Of a DNA stretch of 64,000 nucleotides, positions 50,401 through 62,392 are shown piece by piece; the stretch's first letter is position 1, and the number at the start of each line of letters is the position of its first letter. Origin of the DNA: Pegea sp. RAD2-039 (Eukaryota > Chordata > Thaliacea > Salpida > Salpidae); the NCBI GenBank assembly GCA_034620365.1, contig JAQGEQ010000084.1, positions 1,054,001-1,118,000 on the forward strand, in the 5' to 3' direction. The position numbers and the translations under genes were made by a program. The notes under the pieces are model-generated. The model ran no database searches. It saw only the letters and a program-made list of their open reading frames with translations, and had not been told where the DNA came from.

Positions 50401-53400
50401 CTTCAATAACTAAAATGTAGTTTGAACAAAAAAGCAGCAAAACTTGTTTTAGATTTCCAATTAACAAAGTTAAATTATTTATTAAAATTTATATGTTTGT
50501 GGTTAAAAAGTTGATATATCCTGTAACTTATTTTGAAAATATATAAATTTATGATTAATTATCAAATAATAGTTTTGAAAAATAAAGTTTAATTTGAAGT
50601 TTAATTGATAGATATATGGTTCATCTTTCTTTGAAAATTTTCATAAGTGATCATTTGCAGGGTTTTGCAAATAAAAAATCACCAATAAAACTGAAAAAAG
50701 AATTAACGTTACTTTTCTACCTTTAAATTTAAAGTAATTTTAATTTTAGGTGTTATTTAAATATAGTTTTGAAACAAAAAAAATCTTTTTGTTCAATTCT
50801 TTTTTTATATGTTAGCATTTAGAGCAAGTTTTCAAAATACTTTTCACAATTGATTTATTTGAAATACAAATTGTATTTATTTAGTTTTGTTTGTTTATAC
50901 AGTTCAAGGTGCTAAATAGATCCAACTATTAATAATCAAATTTTGATGCTCCATCAAAGATTTCGAAACAAAGTTTGTTTACAAATTAAAATGTTTAGCA
51001 AACTGCCAGAAAAAATATATTGTGATATAAAATAATTAGGAAAAACACTAAACCAGGAATTATACCAAATTCAGAAACTACTCCACCAAAGATTAAACTG
51101 AGGACTTATAGATGCTTCATTCAGAGCTTGCTTCGGTTTATCTCTCCTTTGATAGCTTGGATTAACTGGTCTACATCCGCATATTTATATTAATTCTACT
51201 ATCTCAAACCTCCTAGCAGCTGGATTACAAGATCAGGCCACAAAACCCAGCTGTTAGTGGTTTACTAAAACATTTTTCTTTTTCCGTCATTTAAGTTTAA
51301 TCCAATTTTCTATAAATGCCAATATTGTGTTTAATGCTTTTAAAGATTTTATTTTGAAAAAGAAATTTTAGTAGTCTATATAGATCCATAAAAACTTATC
51401 TTTATAATTAAAAACAATTTTGATAACTAAATTTAAATAATTAAAAACTAGCCGGGCAAATAATAATAGATATAAATTTTCTTCATATTTGAATTAAATC
51501 AAAACATTCAAAACTTCGGTTGTTATTGAAATGAAATTTAAGTTTGAAGTACGAACTGGACAATTTTATATAGAATTATTTTATTTGAATTTCCAAAATT
51601 TTTTGTATTTATTGAAATAAAGCCATTTTATCTAACTTATCAAAAACATATTAAGAATCAAATTTTGTAGAAAACAAGCTGATCAGTTTATTTCAGCAGG
51701 TAAAATACTTGTACGTATTTACTATAAACAAATATATATTTATTTTGTTATTACATTAAGCTAAATCGTTTTAATAAGCAAGTCAAATAATTTTTAATCT
51801 TTAGGTTGATTTATTAAGTTTCAAAAATATTAAGATTAATTTGACAGAAAAAACAGAAAAAGCATAGCTTAAAAAGATCACAGATAAGATGGGATACTAC
51901 TAAGAGTTATTTGGTTGAACTTGTATACATTACAAATAAAGTTTGGTTAAAAAAAGCAAAAAAAAGTTTAGTAGAAATAATAAAGTCTAATTTAGTTTTA
52001 AATCTAAAACAGCTTGTAGTGGTTTTGTGTTTTAGAATTTTATACAAATTCAGTTTTGGTATATAAGCTATATAAACAAGACCTTGCAATTACTTTGTTG
52101 AAATAAAATTGTTTATAAACAATATGTCTAATTAAAAATCTTTTAAAATGTTTCACAAAGAAATGTTGTGATTGGTGCACGAGGGTTGTAAGAAAATACG
52201 AAAGTGTGAATAATAAGGCAATGTAGTGTTGGTAACTCAATATTCAGTTATCATAAAAAACCTTGCAAAGCTCAATTATTTCTTACTCAGCATTTTAAAC
52301 GATGATATCGCAATTATTGATTACTAAAATCAATGTTCAAGTGGATAGGCAAGTCATATCAATCAGTACTTGTGCTAAAATCTTTGTAAATTTTACTGCC
52401 AGCTTACGTTCAAATTTAGTTTCCGTTTGTTCTGCTTTTTACAAATACTTTAATAGATTTAAGTGTACAAATGTTTAATAGAATTTATTAATACTTCTTT
52501 TGTTTAAAATTGTTCAAATTTGTTCAAAGTATTAAGAATGGAAACAAGCTTATAGAAAATACAAAAATCTTCAAATTTATCATCATCTATTTGTTTGACT
52601 TGTTTTTATTTCAAACTTTATTGACATTTGAACTTAAATAAATATGATAAAAACATAACTTACAATAACAGTACATCTTGAAATCAGGTTATTGAAAACA
52701 AAATTTTCATTTCAAAGTAAGTGGAAAAATAAAAGACGCCCAAAAGAAAAATTGACTTATTTCTTTGAGATAACGCTGGCGTAAGTTTTACTATTTTATC
52801 TCTGTGCGTTTTTATCTCACAAAAATATTAGAATAAGTTTTTTTTTATACTTTTTTTGTTCAAATTTAGTGGTCAACGTTAAAAAATGATCTAATAAATA
52901 CTAAATACCTAATGTTATTGCTGATAAAATCTTGAATATAAATAATTGTAAAAAAATCGATTCAACACATATTTAATTGGTTTAGGTGAGACTTGTAAGT
53001 TGTATGTTGTTGATATGTAAGAAAGCTTGTTTGGTTAGCTAATACAAACAATATTTTTGTTAATTAGGAGTATTCTTCTTGTAAAAAGTATTAGGGTGTT
53101 AAAAACTAGATGCGTTATAAACGATTTTAAGTTTTTTTATCAAAGCACAACTATTTAAAATACTTTGAAACCATTCATATATCAAATAAATGAAATCAAA
53201 CTAAAGTAAAAAAACCATTTATTGCTTTAAATCAATCCAAACAAATAAAAACTAAACAAATATTCTTGTTTGCTATCATTTAGGTTAATTTGTTCAAACT
53301 GTAAACTTTAAAAGTCAAATTAAAGTTTTTTTATAAAATTTCTTTTGACCAGTTTAACTTTTATAATACTAGCAGCTTATTGATTACTTAAAAAATATTG

Positions 53401-54940
53401 ATTGATAATTTATCATTTGTATATACCTTAGCAGAAAACAGTTTTTGTTTAATTTGATTTTCTAATCTTTATTGTTAATTAAGCTGAACAAGGCTTTGAA
53501 CAATCCTTCAAAGTTATTGGTAGAATTATTTTAAAGAGATTTAAAGCACAAAGTAAGTTGTAGTCGTTCTGGTGAATTAACACAACTAAAAAGCTGGTGA
53601 GGCATTAAAAGTGATTTTTGTTGAAATTGTATAAGTTTTTTTTGAAATGTAAGCAAAAATTAAAATATTTTGTTTCAAAATGGCTGCTTCTTTCTTAAAA
53701 TAATAATATTAAAAGTTATTAAACAAATAAAACCAACAATAATCAATTTGTGCATTTACATCTGAAGATATTTCTACTTTATACTTGATAGTAACAACGG
53801 AATAGCATAGCTAAAATCGATTATTCAGCAGCAGATTTAGATGTTTCTTGTGTTAGATGTAGGTAACAGAGTTACAAATTATAAAACATTTCAAAACTCT
53901 GACACACAATTAACCAATTACATCTTCGCTAATTTACTAAGGATTTAAAGATATTATGTTAGTACAATTTACAATAATTAAATCTTGGGATTGTATTGAT
54001 TTTTAGATAGTTAAAAAGATGTAAGAATTTATTGAAGAATTTTTCCAATCGTTTTATTGTTAGTTGCTTGTACAACAGCAAAACACTTAAGAATAATTAG
54101 AAATAAAAACTTGATAGAATAGAAAACTAAACAAATATTTTTTCTTTAAAATTCTGATATTTGTTTTGAGGCTTGACTTTTACTAAATAAGTTTTTATAT
54201 TTTGAAGCTGTAGTCACTTTGAAATTGTTGTTTAGAAAATAAGATTGTCAAAATGGAAATTAAATTGTTCTTTTTAAAAAGAAAATTAATTTTTTTGCGT
54301 TATTTCTTGCAATTATTTGTTGCTTAACAAAATTTTATTTTCTAAATAGCACTTTTACTGACAAAATGTAAACAAGTTAATTGAGACAAATTGCTTGCTT
54401 TATTACAGGTATTTGAAATTTAAATTTTAAAATCTTAACAATAATTGTTGAAAGGTTTAAATTTCTTTATAAGGCCTAAGAAATTGTAATCAAAGTTGGA
54501 TTTTTAAAAGAATTAGCTTTTGATATTTTTTTTACTTTAAAAAATAAAAGTTAGCATTAAATTCTTGTAACTGTTCTAAAAATTCAAAAATTTTTAAGAT
54601 ATATAAACAATATTATTTTCTTTATTTTGTGTGTTGCTAAGAATTTGTCTGATAAATACTTTCATTTTTAATAAACTAAAGTGATCTAATTTTAAGCTTT
54701 TTTATTTTTCAAAATAAAACCTTTTTTTAGATAAACTTTTATTTAAGATTATTATTTTAAACTCTTTTTTTTGTAATGTTTACCATCATTTAAAAAATGC
54801 TGCAATCATATCTCCCAAACCAGATTTTTCATTACAGAATCTTTCAACTCTTTTTAGAAAATTAATTATTTTTATCTTATTTTTTAGCATACTTTAATTG
54901 TTTAAAATCCAAAAAACGAAAAACATTTTGAAAGTAAATA
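47401..54940. other. AT-rich intergenic DNA
   Basis: No supported gene. A less AT-rich patch at about 51090-51260 lacks a continuous frame and tRNA promoter boxes; it may be an old repeat fragment. Listed frames (47818-48066, 51907-52089, 52040-52240, all minus) are low-complexity Phe/Lys/Tyr-rich and are not called. Confidence 0.4.
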
Positions 54941-55190
54941 AGTTGTGAGCAAAACTTTCTATTCGTCTCACAATTGTATTGATGCGACCATGGTTCGAAT
55001 CCTAGGTAGAGCCCAAATTTTTATGAAAAGTCAGTCACGTAGATTTAGCACCTTGACCAGTAAAAAATCCTCAGTTGGCAACATTAAATCAAAAAACTTT
55101 CCGTACAGTCGAATTTTGTGTCAAGTAGACGTGGGTGCTTAGGACGCGCTTAAGTGCACACAGTATATCACCGTGTTTCATGGTAACATA
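54941..55190 (+). repeat. Possible tRNA-derived SINE remnant with a perfect B box
   Basis: GGTTCGAATCC at 54992-55002 matches the tRNA T-arm/B-box consensus exactly and sits in a GC-richer block of about 250 bp. A tRNA would start near 54941, but the acceptor and T stems do not pair well and no convincing A box is present, so this is not a functional tRNA. A degenerate tRNA-derived SINE head with a body to about 55190 is the best explanation; chance remains possible. The 65-codon frame 54945-55142 is not recognisable. Confidence 0.35.
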
Positions 55191-58100
55191 CATATTCTTG
55201 TAAATTGAGCAAACTTGTAAATTCGTCAATTAAATCACCTATTAAATCGGCTAGAACTAAAGTAAGTTGAAAAGTTTGAAATTTCAGATGATAGGCAAAT
55301 TTGCTAATTTTTTGTTAAATGTTAAATATAACGTAAATAGTTTAAAGAAATTCAGTCAATTTTTTAAAAACTTTATCTAATGATGTAATAAATTTTAACA
55401 CTAATATTTCATGTTGTTAATATCACAATTAATTATAAAAGATTTAGTATAACTAAAAATTGAATTGTTTTCATCAACAACATTTTGGTTTATCATCAAA
55501 TAATCTTAAGTTTTATGATATCGTCATTTATTAGTCATCTTTAAATTAAACGTTCATGAAATATCCATTGAACCGTTAATAACTTGATTTTAAATAGCTT
55601 TTAATTAGATATTTTATATTACCTTTTGATAAGAAAGAAGATAAAAGAAAGAATCAGAAATAAGTTGAAATTTTATCTTCTTTCAGGCCTCTGTGGAATA
55701 AGCTTCAAAACTATTTTATACATCAACTTTTTCAAACTTTTTTCTTCAACCAGTGAAATCTTTTTCAAAACATTTAATTCAATAGTTTTTTTTTTGTTTA
55801 AAGAATAAAAGTGAGAAATAAAGAATGATGTTTCAACTTTTTGAGGTGCAAATTTAAACTGATTGAACAAATTTCTGTCAAATGTAATTCTAACACAAAG
55901 TATTCGTTTTCACGAGTTTCAAAGTTTTAATTTTTGACTTTTGAGTTAAGGATAAAAAAATAATTCAATTATCACCAAAATCTGTTTTTGAGCTTCAAAA
56001 TTTTTACTGTTATTGATTTAAATGACTGCATAATTTTATTATTTCCAAAATTTGTTCAAAAAAACGCTTATAAAAATGCTTTGAATTTAAAAAGTTTTTC
56101 TTAAACAATATTGTGCTTTCCGCAAGATAATAAAGCTTATAAGTTGATAAGTTTTAGGTTAAAGAAGATTTAAGGTAATTAAGTCTTTTTTTAAAAATAG
56201 AGCAATTAAAATTTTTTAAATTCCTTTAACTACAAATGTAAGATACATTTTTATAAATTTCGTTTTATGGTTCTTGATCTTTTCATTAAAGTTTATTTAA
56301 AAATTTGTTCAAATATACAAGAAGCCTTGCTAGGAAATATTTAAACTTTTTGTTAAACTTAAAGTATAGTCAAAATCAACAGAATTTTAAGTTGAAAGAT
56401 TTTTAAAAAGTTAAAAAATTTAAAAAAATTCCTCAAAATTTTGATATTTTATTGAAATTAAATTTTAATCTTTAAAGGCATAAAAATACCAAATAACGAA
56501 AGTAAAAGTAAAAAAAAGTAGCAAAAACAGATGCTGATTCTAAAAAATAAGCAACAAAATAAAAGTTCTCTTTTTGACTTTTCTGAGTTTTAAGATATTT
56601 CTATAAAAATGTCTGATTCAGTTTAACATAATTACCTGACAAAAATACATTTTAAAATAGTTATAATAAAACAGTAAGTTTATTTTAAGCATTTGTTATT
56701 AGTCAACTAAAAAGGTACTTTGCACTAAACATTTTGGTTTTATTTAAATTTAATTTGTATAACTTATTAACATTTAAAATCAAATTTAAACAAACTTTTT
56801 TTCTTAATTTTTTTTTTGAAGTATTGTAGATACTTTTAAATATTTATTACTTATTTAAAATATTTTTTGTAGTGATAGCTGTAAACGATTAACTAGTTAA
56901 TAAATTGATTGCTTGTTAAAAAAGCATCAGCTGTTTTAAAAATATTTGATTAAAAGTTATAGCAAGCCCCAAAACAAAAAAATTAAAGTCTAAAATAAAA
57001 ACTTATAGGTTGTTTAGCCTTCAATTATAAAAAATAAATTTAGAAACTACTGGTTGAAGTTAGAGCTTAGTAATTAACATTTGTACGTTAATTCCTAGAA
57101 TTAAAAAATCAATAAATTATAAACAAAAATAAATTGGAATAATAATAAAGTTGTTATTCGGTTTTAAGTTTAAGAATTTATTAATTGAAAATAGAATTTT
57201 CAAAAATTCTTTTATTTCATTATATTTATTATCTAAATGTCATTTTAAATAAAATTTTATTTTTAGTTCTCTATCGTATTCTCAAATTAAAAATTGTTAA
57301 GAAATAATAGAATTGTGATAACGTTTTATAAATCAGATATCTAAAATAAATATTTTATTAAAATCAAAGCTTCAATCACAAATAATTAAATACTTTTGCT
57401 AGAAATTATTCAAAACTTAAAGAATCTTTAAAAGATGTAGATCTGTTTTTTGGGGTCTGATGTTCTGAATTTGATATTACAGTGATATTTTCAAACTCTT
57501 TGTGGTTCTCTATCTGTGAGCTACTTACTTTTCTAGTTTTTAATCTTTGGTTTTTATAATTCTACTTAAAAGCCCTTTAAATTCAATGTTTTGTTTTTAT
57601 TTGTTAATTTCTACACATCTATAATTTTCCTGTGAATTAGTTTTTGAATTAATTAAATAAATGTTAAAAACACTTTGAATATTTCCTTCACTTAATTTTT
57701 TTCTAGCTTTTGTATATATAATAATCGATTTTATCGCTTTTACAGAATAAATCTGTATTTTTAGTCAACTTTAAAAGTTGTAAAATCTCTAAGTTTAACT
57801 TTTCTTTATTTTTACTGAAAGAAATTTTACTGCTTAAAACGGCCAAAAATAAAAAGTTTTAATTTGTATTCAAGTTTTTATTACAATTCAATTCCAAACA
57901 GCAATTTTTAAAGATTTTTTTTCTCAAATGAATGTGTTTCTTTATAAAACTTTCATTTCTATGTATAATAAAATAAATTGTATGGTTTTTTAAATTAGCT
58001 AGTGACTCGAATACATGGTTTTATTTAAAAATTTGCTAGTTATGTTGTTGGTCGGCTTTTATTCTCTAATTATAAAGATTTTTTAAATTCAACCAATCAC

Positions 58101-61100
58101 AAAATGGCTTCAGCTTCCTACCAATCTCATTTCAGTACTAATCAGAACTATTTATACTACATTTGAAAATTAGTTTGAAAAAAGTCTTTAAATGTTTTAA
58201 GATAAACTATTTAATTATAACACGATTACATAAAACCAACTTCAAGATGTTAAAACATTATCTGAACACAATAAAAGCAACCAGATATTACTCAAGTCTT
58301 TAAAATGTTCTAAATAAAAGGTGGTCGCAAAACCGTAAAACCCTGTTCGATTATAAAACTAATAAGACATGAAGCCTGAGTATCTACAGGAAATTGGTTC
58401 TGCTCAGAGCAGTCACGTGTAACTTTTTTTCGTTTTTTTTTTGTAATCGATTTTTTTAAAATCATGAAATTTTCACAAGTAACTTCTGATTGTAGATATC
58501 TTAGTGTTTCGTTGAAACATTCTTTTATTGATATACAAACTTTTATGACGTTTATAGAAACAACTCACTTTGAATAATTTGCTTACATCGATCTAAGTTC
58601 TAATTAATCATGAAAGAAATGTTTTAAATATATTGTTTTAAGTATTTATGATATTTTTAGCGGCGATAAAAAGGCTTTATTTAACTTTCGTACCAGAATC
58701 TGACTTTTAAAGATTATTTAATTGCATAAATCAAAGCTACTAGAGATTGAAGCATTTGTATCTAACTAAAAAAATGATTGAACTTATTTTTTTCAGATTA
58801 TATAATTACTTTCAGGTATAAAACTTTCATAATTGCCAGTCAAGTTGTTTAATGTTGTATCAGTTTGGTTAGTATTCAGAAAAAAAGTTGAAAGTGCTTA
58901 TCAATAATCGGGAGTTGGTATTTTAATCACAATCTATATTCAAACATAATATACCGATTAAACAACTCAGACATTAAAGTTAACTTTAGTGTTCAATATT
59001 TGTAGAAACACACTAAAATGCAGAATATTTTGGAGTACAAACGGGTTTTATTAAAACAAAGCATTTAAAAATGTTTTAACAATTTAGTTCAGTGAAATAG
59101 GCTTACAGTTGTTACTAATAATTTATAAATTTTGTAGTAACATCAAAATAGAAAAAGAGCTTTTGATGACTAAGAAAATTATTCAAATACATCGTTAAGT
59201 ATAAGCTCATCTTTTTTATTGATTTTTAAAAATTATTGCCGAGTTCTTTAATATCATACAAGATAGCCAATAATAGTTAAAATTTTAATGTTTACATTAA
59301 AAGAATAAAAGCTGAGATTAATATTGTTCAAAACGTTTGCCTTAGTCTGTTGTAACATTTAAACTTTATGCTTGATAAAAATTTCACTTTTAATAATTCT
59401 AATTTCAATATAATTTTGAAATCGGTAAAAAACCTTAAATAAAACTTCAAGTTTTTCTGGAATTAAAACTAAAAAGCAACCGTTTTAATTAGGTTCTTTT
59501 AAAGTACATTTTCTTACAAGACTTTAACTCTTTAATAAACCCTCAGGTTTTATTTTAGTGTAATTGTTTAAAATTTGAATGGTGTAATTTCAGTTTATAA
59601 AGTGTCTTTAAAATCACATCACTATAAATATTATTTGATGCTGACAAAAAAGTTAAACGCTTTGACTATCTTCCAAGCCATCATTTACCACTCTTTCTGC
59701 TCACTGAGGTTGTCAACAAGAAAAAACCGATTTTCACTAAAAGAAAACCAACAGGATTTTACTTGTCGTGAAATATTCTAAACTTTCAAAAATTCAACTG
59801 TTTGAATATAATCGAATTTGATAGTATCTTCATCACGTTCCACTCTCATATTAGCAGCTTTAGATAGTTGACTAAATGTCACCGATAATTTTAGTGAAAC
59901 GGTATGAGCCCTTATTCAACGAGCTTAACTAAAAAAGTAGATAAATAAATAACAAAAAAAAACCTTTTGTGTTTTAAGTCATCATCAATGATTTAAACTA
60001 CTACTAATTAATCAGTTTTAAATACCAAAACGATGTAATGGTTGTTACAATTCCAATAACTATATAATGGTCACAATAACCCATTTTGTGCAAGTATAAT
60101 GAAATAAAATAATCTTTTATTAAATGCTCAGATCTTAGTTGTTCAAATGGAATCTTAATATTTTATTTGAAATTTATAGAATACCCATTGAGTATACTTA
60201 AAACTCTTGCTAATACATCACAAGCACTTTCTTTATTAGTTTATAAGAAATTATATAACTCCATCTTTAAAAAATTAAAAAAAAAACCTAATATGAAATA
60301 AGCTGCAAATAAATAATTCGAATACCGATAAAAGTAAATATTTAATTTAGCAGAAGTATTTTCTATGATGCAAATATTTAAGGCTGGTTAAGTAATCTTT
60401 TTTAGCTTCTTCACCGTTTTAATGTAGATATATATGCTAACAAAAAGATAACATACTTACCAAGTGATATATATGTTAAAATGTTGAAAATTATGGAAAT
60501 TTTTACAAACCTCATGAACTGTGTGAAAGCATTTGTTACATTTTTACTTTGTACATTCAAGTAGACAAAACGTTGTTCATTTATAAATTGAAAACTAATC
60601 AAAAAATAATTTTGAAGAATCAGTATTCTATTTAAAAGGCTTTGTATTTTTACAATTAGCATTGGGACAAATCAACTGTAAGTATCTAAAAATTACTGTA
60701 ATTTAAAATTGTTTTGGTTTTATTTTATAAATGCAATTTTTTATTATTTTTTATTTCATTTCAGGGAAAATTTGATTTGACAAATATTTTTACCTGGGAT
60801 TATTTAAAACATTAACATTTAACTTTTAAATTTTACAAAATTTCTCTAACTATTTAGTGGTTTTTAGAATTGTACCAACAGCTCAATACTAATTGAATTT
60901 AGAATTGAAATTCAAGCAAAAACCACTATTAATCATTTCTCTAAATTATTTATAGTTTTTTCAGTTTTTTTATTAACTATTTTAATATTAGATAAAACAG
61001 TCAGATATATTAACCTACATTTTAAGAAAACTGAATATAAAAACATTAGGTTCACAATAATATGTTTGTATTCACCATTCAAAAAGCTACTTTTATAAAA

Positions 61101-61260
61101 ATTATAATATTGATTAAGTATCTATAGAATCTTAGAAAAATAGCAAAAAGGAAGTAAAATTAGTTTTAATATATACATTTTACTTTTTATTTAAGTTTAG
61201 ACTATTTTTTGAAAAGTGTAAACTGAGAAGAAAGATTAAAAAAAAAACTTTAATAAGTTG
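55191..61260. other. AT-rich intergenic DNA
   Basis: No supported gene. A small GC-richer spot at about 58315-58430 contains a CACGTG E-box near 58415. Frames at 55626-55808, 55673-55870, 59575-59781 and 60411-60662 lack recognisable sequence and are not called. Confidence 0.4.
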
Positions 61261-61900
61261 CTTCTAGCATATTATGTAGGGCGTAAAATAGCAATTGGAA
61301 TGGCAAAGGGCGCGACTATACATTCTCGTTGCGCTCAGCTTTTTGTTTCTTTCTATCTCTGATAAGTGTACAATCGCTTGCGTATGCCTGGGTTAAATAG
61401 CGCCAACAAACTAGTTTTAAGCATTCAATCAGACGAATGGCTTTCAGCTTGCTTTATTAGTTACTTGCTTCGGCTACTTATATAAAAAAAGTTTTCAGTT
61501 TAGGTGTCTACATTTCAATTCTCAGCCAGTGAGCCTGCTAGTGGCGATTATTATTTTGTTTTTTTTTTGTTTTTCAAACTTTTCTTTAATGGTTTAACCA
61601 ATGAAATGGCTTTACATGATTCTTTATTTCAAGATACCAACTGTCAATTTTAGAGGTAATTATTGAAGAAAAAGTTATACACTGAAATATTTCAATCTAT
61701 CTTTTACTTAAAAAAAATTAGTTTGAACTTAAAGATTTTTCTGGATCGCTATTTGCTGACGTCATAACAAAAATAAAAAGAGCGCGTTACAAGAGAAGAT
61801 AAGAGAAGGAGGAAGCCGTCGTTAAATTTGTTCTCCTTATAATACTCTTTACTTCTTCTCTTATTTTGCTCTTTATTTTTTTGTATTTTTCTGTCTCGTT
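61261..61900 (+). promoter_or_regulatory. Probable promoter region of the BMI1-class gene
   Basis: GC-richer DNA begins abruptly at about 61270 after AT desert and continues in patches. It holds an E2F-like AGCGCCAAC (about 61399-61407) and a full CRE TGACGTCA at 61757-61764, preceded by TTGC so that it also resembles a half MARE. After the CRE come purine-rich sequence and GCGCG. The BMI1-class ATG is about 0.5 kb downstream, behind a 5' UTR splice acceptor. Transcription start not visible. Confidence 0.5.
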
Positions 61901-62347
61901 TTAGTAAAGCTTACTGTTCATGAAAGGAATATTACAACAGTGATAGTTCAAGCTAAAAGGTTCTTTTGCTGCTATTATAGCAGACTTTTAGCTATGGTTT
62001 TGTTTTTTATTTTTCTCTTTCTTGGAACCTATTCATTTGAATAATAAGCAAAAAGTAACTTTTCAGTTTAATTAGCTTATATGCATAATTTAGTTATTTT
62101 TGTAGATTCTTGCCAAGAATTTTTTTTTTATCAAAATAGTGTTTTTCATTTTTTACTTCAAAATTTTGTTTACAATTCTTTTTTACTTATTTCTAATTTT
62201 ACATTATCTTTAAATATTAAAAACTTGACTTTAAAATATTAAAAATTTGTTTTGTATTTTTAAGTCAAGGGTTATTTAAATAAACAATATTATACTTTGA
62301 TCTTATTTTCATAATCTTAAAAAAACAAAATATGTTTTTGTTTATAG

Positions 62348-62392
62348 GATTTAAAATTATTAAAAAATCGATTTCAAAATTTTACTCAAATA
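62348..62392 (+). other. 5' UTR segment of the BMI1-class gene behind a splice acceptor
   Basis: TTTATAG at 62341-62347 is a plausible acceptor after a T-rich tract. The following 45 nt lead to the ATG without a conserved frame, suggesting a non-coding first exon upstream in the 61.3-62.0 kb region. Confidence 0.4.

Noticed and set aside
54941-55013. Functional tRNA gene
   Set aside because: The B box is perfect, but the acceptor and T stems do not pair and there is no good A box or anticodon arm.
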